Origin: Sphingobium sp. TCM1
GTDB lineage: Bacteria; Pseudomonadota; Alphaproteobacteria; Sphingomonadales; Sphingomonadaceae
DNA length: 64,000 nt
Reading direction: 5' to 3'
Assembly: GCF_001650725.1 (NCBI RefSeq)
Contig: NZ_LXVX01000020.1
Location: 1 to 64,000, forward strand
Part shown: positions 21,836 through 29,340 of the stretch, piece by piece
Position numbering within the stretch: the first letter of the stretch is position 1
Layout: every line of letters starts with the position of its first letter
Program-made: the position numbers and the translations under genes
Notes under the pieces: model-generated
The model's input: the letters and a program-made list of their open reading frames with translations, nothing else
The model's database searches: none
What the model was told of the DNA's origin: nothing

Positions 21836-21866
21836 AAAAAGGCCGGGATGGCGAACCATCCCGGCC
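21836..21866 (-). terminator. Rho-independent terminator after flagellin
   Basis: GGCCGGGATGG at 21841-21851 pairs with CCATCCCGGCC at 21856-21866 around a CGAA tetraloop; five A at 21836-21840 give the U-tract on the minus strand. It lies 51 bp after the flagellin stop. Confidence 0.92.
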
Positions 21867-21917
21867 TCCCGGACGATCGGCCCTTCTGTCTTGGGGGGCG
21901 GAAGGGCCGGCTGGACC

Positions 21918-22757
21918 TTAACGGAACAGCGACAGGATCGTCTGCGGCGCCTGGTTGGCGATCGACAGGGCCTGGACGCCCAGCTGCTGCTGGACCTGCA
22001 GGGCCTGAAGGTTCGCCGATTCCTTCGCCAGGTCGGCGTCGACGAGATTGCCGATACCGGCGGTCACCACATCGGACAGCTTGCTGGTGAAGCTCTGCTG
22101 ACCTTCGATCTTGCGCGAAGCCGCGCCGAGATCGCTCAGGCTGGTGTTGACGGTCGAGATCACGGTATCGATCGTTGCGACCATCGCTTCGGCGTTGGCC
22201 TGGCTGCTGACGTCCGACGCGTCGATGACGTCATAGACAGCCGTGTCGAACGACTGGTTGGCGACGTCCAGCGTGTCGGTACCGGTCGCGACCTTCAGCG
22301 ACTGGAGGGCGGCGACCGAGGTCGTGCCCGTGAAGGCGGAGTCGAGCAGGTTGGTGTTGTTGAATTCCGACGATTCGATGATCGTGCTGATCTGTTCCTT
22401 CAGCGCGGTGAAGTCCTTGTCGATAGCGGTGCGGCTATCGGCGTCGAGGCCGGCGTCCGCCGCCTCATAGGCCTTCGACTTCATCTGGTTCAGAAGATCG
22501 GAAATCTGTTCGGCACCAGCGATCGCGGTGTCGGTCACGCTCTTCGCATTGTTGAGCGAGGAGGTCACCGCGCTCAGGCCGCCCAGGTCGCCCCGGAGAG
22601 TCTGTGCGATCGTGTATTTCGCCGAGTCATCCTTGGTCGAGCTGACAGCCAGACCGGTGTTGATACGGCTTTGCGTGACATCCATCTTGTTGTTGGTCGC
22701 GTTCAGGCTCTGAAGAGCCGCCATTGCACCAGCATTGGTGTTAACCGAAAACGCCAT
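21918..22757 (-). CDS. fliC: Flagellin
   Basis: At 279 residues this is a short alphaproteobacterial flagellin. The N-terminal D0/D1 coil (MAFSVNTNAGAMAALQSLN then SRINTGLAVSSTKDDSA) and the C-terminal coil (ESANLQALQVQQQLGVQALSIANQ, ending LSLFR) are conserved. The surface-exposed D2/D3 region is nearly absent, only a short Thr/Ser-rich middle (NNTNLLDSAFTGTTSVAALQ). It starts behind AGAAGGAATGAAG. A strong terminator follows, and there is an inverted repeat TGGCAG-N7-CTGCCA about 46-65 bp upstream of the start. It polymerises into the flagellar filament. Confidence 0.96.
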   Translation of the reverse strand: MAFSVNTNAGAMAALQSLNATNNKMDVTQSRINTGLAVSSTKDDSAKYTIAQTLRGDLGGLSAVTSSLNNAKSVTDTAIAGAEQISDLLNQMKSKAYEAADAGLDADSRTAIDKDFTALKEQISTIIESSEFNNTNLLDSAFTGTTSVAALQSLKVATGTDTLDVANQSFDTAVYDVIDASDVSSQANAEAMVATIDTVISTVNTSLSDLGAASRKIEGQQSFTSKLSDVVTAGIGNLVDADLAKESANLQALQVQQQLGVQALSIANQAPQTILSLFR

Positions 22758-22920
22758 TTCTTCATTCCTTCTAGAATAAAAAGGCCGACTTCTGCGGCCT
22801 GTGGCAGGAGAGCGCTGCCACCCGCATGACCCAATTTCTGCGGGTCATGCTTCATTCTAGGAAGGGATTTGGTTCGGCCGTTCCCCGCAGCGATTTTTAT
22901 TTCTCGAAGTCATGCGCGGG

Positions 22921-22953
22921 AAAGAAAAGGCCCGCATCCACTGGATGCGGGCC
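22921..22953 (-). terminator. Rho-independent terminator after flgH
   Basis: GGCCCGCATCCA at 22929-22940 pairs with TGGATGCGGGCC at 22942-22953, a very strong stem. The preceding AAAGAAAA supplies a U-rich run on the minus strand. It lies 45 bp past the flgH stop. Confidence 0.85.
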
Positions 22954-22998
22954 CAGGCAAGGTTTCCCGCGCTGGCACGCGGGAAGGTGGGGCGAGGC

Positions 22999-23757
22999 TC
23001 AGAAGGGAAAAAGCGCGTCGTAGATCTGCTGGCCCCAGCGCGCCTGCTGGGCATCGGTCAACTGGCCGCGACCGCCATAGCTGATCCGCGCCTCGGCGAT
23101 CTGGCTGTGACGGATGCTGTTGTCGCGGGCGATGTCCTCGGGCCGGATGGTTCCGGTGACGATCAACTCGCGCAACTCATAATTGACGCGAACCTCCTGT
23201 CGCCCCCGGATCAGCAAATTGCCGTTGGGCAACACATCGACCACGGAGGCCGCCATGGTCATGTTGATCTGTTCGTTGCGCGACGTCCTGCCCGTACCGA
23301 TCGCGCTAGAAGCGGAACTTGTATCCACCAGCGCGCCGGGATCGGGATTGCCGGGCAGGATCTTGCCGATCTGGCTCTCCAGCCCGAGTAGCCCGGCGAT
23401 GCCGCCGGTTTCGCTGCCGGTGCGGGTCCGTGTCGTGCTGTTGTCCACGCTCGCGCTGTCGGCGATATTGATCCGGATGGTGACGATGTCGCCGACGCGA
23501 GATGCACGCTGGTCGCGGAAAAAGGCCCCCGCGCCGGTGCGGAAGAGCGATGCGCCCGTCGGGGCAGTCTCGGCCGGGGAGCTGGCCCCGGCGCGGCCCG
23601 CCGCCGCCTGGTTGCCGATGGAAGGGATGATATGCGGTGCGACCGGCGTCTCCGCTTCACTCATGCGCGGCGGTTTCCCGACATTGTTGAGTCGGCCGAC
23701 CGCGCCGCAGCCCGACAACATCGACGCGGCAAGGATGGTGGGCAGGAGATATTTCAT
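22999..23757 (-). CDS. flgH: Flagellar L-ring lipoprotein FlgH
   Basis: FlgH forms the outer-membrane bushing of the flagellar rod. The lipobox LSGC (Cys17) fixes the start at 23757, preceded by GAGGGAG; an upstream ATG at 23775 would overlap flgA but weaken the signal peptide. The core shows ASLFRTGAGAFFRDQRASRVGDIVTIRI and GNLLIRGRQEVRVNYELREL, ending RWGQQIYDALFPF. At 252 residues it is full length. flgI, the P-ring partner, is not in the window. Confidence 0.96.
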   Translation of the reverse strand: MKYLLPTILAASMLSGCGAVGRLNNVGKPPRMSEAETPVAPHIIPSIGNQAAAGRAGASSPAETAPTGASLFRTGAGAFFRDQRASRVGDIVTIRINIADSASVDNSTTRTRTGSETGGIAGLLGLESQIGKILPGNPDPGALVDTSSASSAIGTGRTSRNEQINMTMAASVVDVLPNGNLLIRGRQEVRVNYELRELIVTGTIRPEDIARDNSIRHSQIAEARISYGGRGQLTDAQQARWGQQIYDALFPF

Positions 23758-23771
23758 CGGAACTGGCTCCC

Positions 23772-24203
23772 TCATGGCAGGATGACGCGCACCTGGCCGG
23801 GCCGGTCGGCCACTGCATCAAGCGTCCGGTTGGTGCCGAGGTTGACAACGCGCACGGCCTCGCCTTGGGCGGCGTCGCCCAAGGCACGGCCGCCGGCGGT
23901 GATACGCAGCGCACCCGACGACAGCGCAATCGTCACGGCCTCGCCCCGTCGAACGATGCGTGGCGCGGCGATATCGTTGGCGCGCACCGGGCTGCCGGCG
24001 GACAGGCGACGTGTTGCCTCCTGCCCGGCGGCTTCTTGGGACGGCGTGGCGCCGCGCGCCGCCGCGGGTGGCAGGGGGGCGCTGGTGAAGTCCGCTGCGC
24101 CCAGCCTTTCTCCCTTTTCGACCGTCCGGGCGAGGACGGGCGTATCGACCGTGGTTAAGGGCGCGAGTGCCGCTGTCGCGAGCAGGACGAGATGCGCGAT
24201 CAT
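23772..24203 (-). CDS. flgA: P-ring assembly protein FlgA, short form
   Basis: FlgA is a periplasmic chaperone for FlgI. This 143-residue version has a signal peptide (to about 18), the beta-clip/SAF part (VLARTVEKGERLGAADF) and the C-terminal domain (IVRRGEAVTIALSSGALRITAGGRAL, then EAVRVVNLGTNRTLDAVA). The usual N-terminal domain of 200-plus-residue FlgA proteins is missing. It sits between flgG and flgH with 1-bp and short overlaps, the canonical order, which supports the call. Confidence 0.9.
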   Translation of the reverse strand: MIAHLVLLATAALAPLTTVDTPVLARTVEKGERLGAADFTSAPLPPAAARGATPSQEAAGQEATRRLSAGSPVRANDIAAPRIVRRGEAVTIALSSGALRITAGGRALGDAAQGEAVRVVNLGTNRTLDAVADRPGQVRVILP

Positions 24204-24988
24204 CAGCGCAGCTGCGTCGAGGTGGCAAGCATTTCGTCGGCCGCTTTCACCACGCGGCTGTTCATCTCATAGGCGCGCTGTGCGGTAATGAGAGAAGTGA
24301 TCTCCGACACCGGATTGACGTTGGAGGCTTCGACAAACCCCTGGGTCAGCGTGCCGAAGGACGGCTCGCCGGGCGTCGACACGGTGGGCTGTCCGGATGC
24401 GCCGGTTTCGAGGAACAGATTGGACCCGACCGCTTCCAGTCCCGCTTCATTGATGAAGGTCGCCAGTTCGAGCTGACCCACGGTCTGCAATTCGGTCTGC
24501 CCGGCGATCTTGACCTGCACCTCGCCGGTCTTGGACACGATTACGTCCAGCGCCCCTTGCGGGATGGTGATGTCGGGCTGCACGCGATAGCCCTCGCTCG
24601 TCACCAGTTCGCCCTGGTCGGACAGCTGGAATGAGCCGGCGCGGGTATAGGCCATGTCGCCGGACGGCATCATGATCTGGAAATAGCCCGGGCCGTCGAT
24701 CGCCATGTCGTAGCGGTTGCCGGTGTTGGTCAGCGCGCCCTGTTCGGTGATGCGATAGACGCCGCCGGTGCGCACGCCCGCGCCGATCTGGATGCCGGAA
24801 GGCACCTTGGTCCCGTCCGCGCTGGTCGCCGCTCCTGGGCGCGCCACCTGCTGGTAGAGAAGATCCTGGAACTCGGCCCGCTGTCGTTTGAAGGCCGTGG
24901 TGTTCATATTGGCGATATTGTTGGAAATGACGTCGACATTGGTCTGTTGGGCCAACATGCCGGTGGATGCGATGGAAAGCGAACGCAT
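24203..24988 (-). CDS. flgG: Flagellar distal rod protein FlgG
   Basis: The 261-residue protein has the rod-protein N-terminus (MRSLSIASTGMLAQQTNVDVISNNIANMNTT) and C-terminal coil (VEASNVNPVSEITSLITAQRAYEMNSR). The FlgG-specific insert between (QDLLYQQVARPGAATSADGTKVPSGIQIGAGV) tells it from FlgF. AAGGAG precedes the start. It is downstream of flgF by 36 bp in the same operon. Confidence 0.97.
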   Translation of the reverse strand: MRSLSIASTGMLAQQTNVDVISNNIANMNTTAFKRQRAEFQDLLYQQVARPGAATSADGTKVPSGIQIGAGVRTGGVYRITEQGALTNTGNRYDMAIDGPGYFQIMMPSGDMAYTRAGSFQLSDQGELVTSEGYRVQPDITIPQGALDVIVSKTGEVQVKIAGQTELQTVGQLELATFINEAGLEAVGSNLFLETGASGQPTVSTPGEPSFGTLTQGFVEASNVNPVSEITSLITAQRAYEMNSRVVKAADEMLATSTQLR

Positions 24989-25024
24989 GAAAACTCCTTT
25001 GCGGAAAATGGTAGGGGGTTAGGG

Positions 25025-25768
25025 TCAGTTAATCCGGCCGAGGCGGTTTATGGCCTGCTGGCGCATGTCGGCCATGTCCTCGCTCATGCGCTGGCTGGTC
25101 TGGTAGGCGCGCAGGATGTCGACCATGTTCGTCGTCTCGACGATGGGCTCGACATTGGAGGCTTCGACACCGCCGCTGCGCAGCTTCGTCTGGGCGGCGG
25201 TCATCAGTCGACCGCCGGTGCCGCTCAGCATCCCGTCGCCCCGCACATCGAGCATGTTTTCGTCGGCAAAGCTCGTGACGGCCAGGCGTCCGACCGGATT
25301 GTCGCCAGCCATCACCGACCCGTCCTGTGCGATGGTGACGTTACGCATCTGGTCCGACGGCACGTTGATGGGACGGCCATTCTCGTCGAGCAGCCTTTGC
25401 CCGCCCGAAGTCGCCAGGTCGCCATTCTCCAGCATCTTGACGAAGCCGGCCCGCGTATAGGCGGTGGTGCCGTCGGCGCTTTCGACGTTCAGATAGCCCG
25501 GCCCCTCGATCATCACGTCCAGCGGGTTGCCGGTCGCCTGGAAGCTGCCCTGCTTGGTGTCGTGGATGGCGCCGAAATCCAGCACGAAACTGGTTTTGCG
25601 GGCATCCTCGATAGGGGCCTGCTTCACCTCCTCCACATATTCGTGGAACAGCGCCTGTTCGCGCTTGAAGCCGACCGTATTGGCGTTGGCGATATTGTTC
25701 GCCGTAATGTCCATCTGCCGGCGCAGGGCCTGCTCATGGCTAAGCAGAACGAAGGAGGAAACGTCCAT
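25025..25768 (-). CDS. flgF: Flagellar proximal rod protein FlgF
   Basis: The start is set at 25768 (MDVSSFVLLSHEQALRRQMD), behind GGAGGAAACG-like sequence, because the upstream extension of the ORF is not rod-like. The protein has 247 residues with the rod N-terminal motif DITANNIANANTVGFKREQ, central PLDVMIEGPGYLNVES and C-terminal VEASNVEPIVETTNMVDILRAYQ. It is the first gene of the minus-strand rod/ring operon, divergent from fliL. Confidence 0.96.
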   Translation of the reverse strand: MDVSSFVLLSHEQALRRQMDITANNIANANTVGFKREQALFHEYVEEVKQAPIEDARKTSFVLDFGAIHDTKQGSFQATGNPLDVMIEGPGYLNVESADGTTAYTRAGFVKMLENGDLATSGGQRLLDENGRPINVPSDQMRNVTIAQDGSVMAGDNPVGRLAVTSFADENMLDVRGDGMLSGTGGRLMTAAQTKLRSGGVEASNVEPIVETTNMVDILRAYQTSQRMSEDMADMRQQAINRLGRIN

Positions 25769-25833
25769 TCCGGGCACCTTGTTCAAAAAGATGACGATAA
25801 TTGCCGCTAGGCAGAAATTGCCGTGCGTCCCTC

Positions 25834-25845
25834 CTATAATAGAGG
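25834..25845 (+). promoter_or_regulatory. Shared 12-mer before the fliL operon
   Basis: CTATAATAGAGG occurs here, 62 bp before fliL, and again at 29057-29068 before the other plus-strand unit. It contains a perfect TATAAT, which could be a -10 element, but I see no convincing -35. The exact repetition suggests a common promoter or regulator site. Confidence 0.4.
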
Positions 25846-25907
25846 CGTGAACGCCAAAGCGGACGCGGACAGCGATAATCGATGGTCCGGCCCGCGCTTC
25901 AAGGGGA

Positions 25908-26417
25908 ATGAAAGTGGCGAGTGATGCGATCATTGACGTGACGCCGATAGAGGTGCGCAAGGAAGAGCCGAAAAACCGCAAGAAACTGCTTATCATCGGG
26001 GCGGGCGCGGCGTTGCTGCTGGCGCTGGCGGGCGGTGGCGCCTGGTGGATGCTGCGCGACCAGGATGGCGAGCGGGCAGTTGAGGCGCCCGCTGCATCGG
26101 CGGAAGCCGATGGCGCATCCTATATAGAAGTGCAGCCGATCATCGTGAATCTCCGCAGCGGCGATGGGCAGGCGCGCTTCCTGAAGCTGCGTTTCATCCT
26201 GGTCGCTGCCGATGCGGGTAAGGTGGAGAGCATCAAGGAGCGTCTGCCCGTGGTGCTGGATGCGCTGCAACCCTTTTTGCGGGAGCTGCGCCCGGACGAT
26301 CTGGCCGGCTCCGCGGCGGTGTTCCGCATCAAGGAAGAGATGATGGCCCGCGCGACCCAAGCGCTGGGCGCGGGTACCGTGCGCGACGTCCTGATCCAGG
26401 ATCTGGTGCAGCAATGA
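25908..26417 (+). CDS. fliL: Flagellar basal-body protein FliL
   Basis: FliL is a single-pass inner-membrane protein that supports stator function. The sequence has a cytoplasmic N-terminus (about 1-27), one membrane segment (KLLIIGAGAALLLALAGGGAWW) and a periplasmic domain (YIEVQPIIVNLRSGDGQARFLKLRFILV) ending VRDVLIQDLVQQ. AAGGGG is only 1-2 nt before ATG 25908, so GTG at 25914 is an equally reasonable start. Its stop overlaps the fliM start by 4 bp. Confidence 0.93.
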   Translation: MKVASDAIIDVTPIEVRKEEPKNRKKLLIIGAGAALLLALAGGGAWWMLRDQDGERAVEAPAASAEADGASYIEVQPIIVNLRSGDGQARFLKLRFILVAADAGKVESIKERLPVVLDALQPFLRELRPDDLAGSAAVFRIKEEMMARATQALGAGTVRDVLIQDLVQQ

Positions 26418-27433
26418 GCGACGATTTCGACGATTTCGTCCTTCCCGACCCACCCAAGATGGTGCCGGGCGAAGGCGACACATTCGACCAGGCGGGCATC
26501 GACGCGCTTTTCGGCTTCTGCGACGCCGTGCCGCAACAGCCCAAGAGCGGCCTGAAAGCGGTCATCGAATCCAACGTCATCAGCTATGAACGGCTGCCGA
26601 TGCTGGAGGTCGTGTGCGAACGCATGGTCCGCACCTTTGCCACCTCGATGCGCAACCTTACCTCCGACGCGATCGACGTCAGCTTGGAAGAGATCACCTC
26701 GACGCGGTTCGGCGAGTTCATGAACCACGTCGCCCTGCCCGCCATGTTCGGCGTGTTCAAGGTGCGAGAGTGGGAGAATTTCGGTGTCGTAACGGTCAAC
26801 AGCGGCCTGATCTACGCGGTGGTGGATGCCTTGCTCGGCGGCCGTCGCGGCAACGCGCCGATGCGGGTCGAAGGGCGCGCCTTCACCACCATCGAAACCC
26901 AACTGGTCTGGAAGATGGTCGAACTGGCGCTGGAGGAGCTGTCCTCCTCCTTCGAGGCCGTCGAGCCGGTGACGATGGCGCTGGAGCGGATCGAGGCCAG
27001 CCCACGCTTCGCCGCCATCGCCGGCCCCAGCAACATCACTGCGGTCGCGACCTTCCGCGTCGATATGGAGGGACGCGGCGGCAAGTTCAGCATCCTCCTG
27101 CCCTATGCCACGCTGGAGCCGGTGCGCGCCAAGCTGCTGCAACGTTTCATGGGCGAAAAGCTCGGCCGCGACCGCATGTGGGAGGCGCATATGGCAAGCG
27201 AACTCACCAGCACCGCCGTGACCGTCGACGTGGTGCTGGGCGAAAAGCAGATGCCGCTGCGCGAAGTGACGGGCCTCAAGGTCGGGCAGACCATCGCCCT
27301 TAACCGCAGCCCGGACGATGCGCTTCAGGTCCAGTGCGGCGGCGTGCCGCTCGGCCAGGCGCATATCGGCCAGCGTTCCCAAAATATCGCCATCCGCATG
27401 GCAACCGACATCTCGAAAGGATTTCCCAGATGA
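26414..27433 (+). CDS. fliM: Flagellar motor switch protein FliM
   Basis: The 339-residue switch protein has the N-terminal CheY-P-binding element (QAGIDALFG, like LSQDEIDALL), a middle CheC-like domain (about 50-230, with FATSMRNLTSDAIDVSLEEI and GLIYAVVDALLGGRRG) and a C-terminal FliN-like domain (VVLGEKQMPLREVTGLKVGQTIAL). Start and stop overlap fliL and the next gene (ATGA), implying tight coupling. It forms the C-ring that sets rotation direction. Confidence 0.97.
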   Translation: MSDDFDDFVLPDPPKMVPGEGDTFDQAGIDALFGFCDAVPQQPKSGLKAVIESNVISYERLPMLEVVCERMVRTFATSMRNLTSDAIDVSLEEITSTRFGEFMNHVALPAMFGVFKVREWENFGVVTVNSGLIYAVVDALLGGRRGNAPMRVEGRAFTTIETQLVWKMVELALEELSSSFEAVEPVTMALERIEASPRFAAIAGPSNITAVATFRVDMEGRGGKFSILLPYATLEPVRAKLLQRFMGEKLGRDRMWEAHMASELTSTAVTVDVVLGEKQMPLREVTGLKVGQTIALNRSPDDALQVQCGGVPLGQAHIGQRSQNIAIRMATDISKGFPR

Positions 27434-27897
27434 GCCTCGCGACTTTCAGCAATGCGATCCTGATGCTGCTGTGCATGGCCGTGATCGTACAGACTTTGCG
27501 CCTGAGCAGGAGCGTGCGCGAACTGCGTTCCTCCGCGCTTCATGACAGCGTGGCGCAGCTTGAGCGAGCGACCGGGCAGGCCAGGGCGGTGCTGGGTGAA
27601 CTGAAGATGATGCTCGCCACCGAGGTGGTGGCGCAGAGCCGCGCGGCTGCCAGCAGCGAAGCGTTGCGCGACGAATTGTCGGTGATGGTCGGGATCGGCA
27701 ATGCCGTGGCCGAACGGATATTGGAGGCCGTAGCCGCGCAGAATGAAGCAAAGGCGGCTGAACCTGCCAAGCCGGCCCGGCGTCAGGGATCGCGCAAGGC
27801 GCGGTCGCGCACCACGTCCGGCAAGGGGAAGCAGCCCACCAATCTCGTCCTCTTGCCATCGGTGACGGCGGATACGCGCGTTGCGGGGCACGCATGA
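27430..27897 (+). CDS. DUF6468-like flagellar-cluster membrane protein
   Basis: The 155-residue product has one N-terminal membrane helix ([20 protein letters not shown]), a coiled-coil region ([22 protein letters not shown] then [20 protein letters not shown]) and a basic Lys/Arg-rich tail. Size, topology and position between fliM and motE match DUF6468 proteins of alphaproteobacterial flagellar operons. ATGA overlaps on both sides indicate coupled translation. The exact role is undefined; I infer a motor-associated membrane anchor. Confidence 0.75.
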   Translation: MSLATFSNAILMLLCMAVIVQTLRLSRSVRELRSSALHDSVAQLERATGQARAVLGELKMMLATEVVAQSRAAASSEALRDELSVMVGIGNAVAERILEAVAAQNEAKAAEPAKPARRQGSRKARSRTTSGKGKQPTNLVLLPSVTADTRVAGHA

Positions 27898-28514
27898 TGG
27901 CGATCCGGACGGTAGCGCCGCCCCAGGGGAATGGCCTGCTGCAATTTGCGCTCCGGCCGTCCACCTTGCTGCTCGGCGCGGCGGGGGTGGGGGTCATCGC
28001 CAACGCCCTGGCGCTCGCCGCGCCGCTGGGGGCGGATGGCGAGGTCGCGACGCGGCTCGGCGTATCGCTCCAGGACAGCATGACGCAACGCGATCGCGCG
28101 CTGGCGGCGGAAAAGCGCAAGCTGGACATGCGGGAGCAGGCGGCCAAGGCCGGCGAGGCGCGGCTGGCGGCGGAGATGCGGGCGCGGCAGGAGCAGGCCG
28201 ACGCCGCGGGCGCGCAGGCGGGGGCGGCAACTCCGCCCAGCCAGCCCTATGACGATCTGGCCCGCATCTACCAGACGATGAAGCCCGCCCGCGCCGCGCC
28301 GATCTTCGAGAAGCTGGACCTGGAGGTGCAGACGCAGGTGGCCCGGCGGATGCGGGAACGATCGACCGCGCTGCTGATGGCGGCGATGAGTCCCAACGCG
28401 GCGGCGGAACTCACCATGTCGCTGGCGGGGCGCAAGGTGATCCAGCAGCGGCCCCCGCTGGCAGGGCGGGGGCCAGCGCCTTCGCGCCGCGCGCCGCCCG
28501 CCGCCGGGAAATAG
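27894..28514 (+). CDS. motE: MotE-like flagellar motor chaperone
   Basis: The 206-residue protein has an N-terminal membrane anchor ([20 protein letters not shown]), a long charged coiled coil ([21 protein letters not shown]) and an MgtE-N-like domain ([23 protein letters not shown], then [18 protein letters not shown]). In alphaproteobacteria MotE stabilises the periplasmic MotC. It overlaps the preceding gene by 4 bp and is followed by a strong terminator. motB and motC are not in the window. Confidence 0.86.
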   Translation: MMAIRTVAPPQGNGLLQFALRPSTLLLGAAGVGVIANALALAAPLGADGEVATRLGVSLQDSMTQRDRALAAEKRKLDMREQAAKAGEARLAAEMRARQEQADAAGAQAGAATPPSQPYDDLARIYQTMKPARAAPIFEKLDLEVQTQVARRMRERSTALLMAAMSPNAAAELTMSLAGRKVIQQRPPLAGRGPAPSRRAPPAAGK

Positions 28515-28521
28515 ACAAGGC

Positions 28522-28556
28522 AAAAGGCCGCTCTCGACAAGGAGAGCGGCCTTTTT
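28522..28556. terminator. Bidirectional Rho-independent terminator
   Basis: GGCCGCTCTC at 28526-28535 and GAGAGCGGCC at 28542-28551 form a 10-bp stem with a 6-nt loop. Four A precede and five T follow, so it can stop both the fliL-motE operon and the convergent gene ending at 28576. Confidence 0.93.
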
Positions 28557-28575
28557 GTTTCTCAATATGAAGGCG

Positions 28576-28989
28576 TCAGGCCGCCAGCGCGGAGACCTTG
28601 ACGATCAGCACCCTTGCGATCCCCGCATCCACGCTGATCAGCGCGGGCGTCAGCTGGGCGGAGAGCTTGCGGACGTCGACCGGGGTGAAGGGGGAGGCAT
28701 GAAGCCGCGCGAATTCGATTGCCGCGCCCAGCCCGGCGGCGCGCAGTTCCGGCATCCGCCGTGCCAGGCCCGCCGCTCCCTCCGCGTCGCGCGCCTGCAG
28801 GATGATGGAGACGCGCAACACCCCCTCGACCCGGCTGGCGTCGATGATCGGGACGCTGATTTCTTCCATGGTGACGAAGGTGTCGGCCTGCGCCTCCTGC
28901 GCATGGCCGGGAGAGGCGCCCGCGACGAACGCGGCCATCAGCGCGCTGACGGTCAGGGCGCTGGGGCCCAGAACGGAACGGATCATCAA
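28576..28989 (-). CDS. Exported protein with a FliL-like pattern, function unknown
   Basis: The 137-residue product has a signal peptide (to about AHA, 30) and no membrane anchor. Its mature part (FVTMEEISVPIIDASRVEGVLRVSIILQARDAEGAAGLAR, then MPELRAAGLGAAIEF) resembles the periplasmic domain of FliL in strand order and the MPxLRxA segment, but at low similarity. It lies alone between two terminator-separated plus-strand units, convergent with motE. A periplasmic role near the motor is an inference from place and pattern. Confidence 0.6.
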   Translation of the reverse strand: MMIRSVLGPSALTVSALMAAFVAGASPGHAQEAQADTFVTMEEISVPIIDASRVEGVLRVSIILQARDAEGAAGLARRMPELRAAGLGAAIEFARLHASPFTPVDVRKLSAQLTPALISVDAGIARVLIVKVSALAA

Positions 28990-29056
28990 TACCTCCGGTT
29001 CGGGCGCCGCGTCAGATTCTCTGCGGCCCTTCGACCGCTCCGGCGCCCCACTTCTT

Positions 29057-29068
29057 CTATAATAGAGG
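29057..29068 (+). promoter_or_regulatory. Shared 12-mer before the 29092 gene pair
   Basis: This is the second exact copy of CTATAATAGAGG, 23 bp upstream of the start at 29092. A -10-like TATAAT lies inside it. See the copy at 25834-25845. Confidence 0.4.
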
Positions 29069-29091
29069 GAAATGTCTTGAGGCAGGTGCAG

Positions 29092-29340
29092 ATGAGCAGC
29101 GATCAGCGGCCCGGCAAGGTTCGGGTCTTTTCTTCCGGCACGGCGACGCCGCAGCCGGCCCGGCGCCGCGGCGACCGCGTGGAGGCCGCGCCGGTGGCCG
29201 ATCCGCCGCGCCTGCCCGCACCCGCCGCGAAGCCGGGCGGCGGCCGGTTCCTGCTGCTGGCGGGCCTGTTCCTGCTGGGCTGCGCGGTCGGCGGCGCGCT
29301 CCTCGCCTGGTTCGGGCCGATGCCGGGAGCACTGTCGTGA
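29092..29340 (+). CDS. Small single-pass membrane protein
   Basis: The 82-residue protein has a Pro/Arg-rich cytoplasmic N-terminus and one membrane helix (FLLLAGLFLLGCAVGGALLAWFG) at the C-terminal end. GGCAGGTG lies upstream of ATG 29092. The stop overlaps the GTG start of the next gene (GTGA), so the two are translationally coupled. I do not recognise a family. Confidence 0.65.
   Translation: MSSDQRPGKVRVFSSGTATPQPARRRGDRVEAAPVADPPRLPAPAAKPGGGRFLLLAGLFLLGCAVGGALLAWFGPMPGALS

Noticed and set aside
22806..22830. Possible sigma-54 promoter before flagellin (TGGCAG...CTGC)
   Set aside because: The GG-to-GC spacing is two bases too long for a -24/-12 promoter; it is better described as an inverted repeat.
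25801..25825. GGCAGAAATTGCC as a sigma-54 or FlbD-like site
   Set aside because: Spacing is too short for sigma-54 and no second site was found to support a regulator motif.
26120..27382. 420-codon minus-strand frame opposite fliL/fliM
   Set aside because: Shadow of two well-supported flagellar genes; composition is typical of antisense translation.
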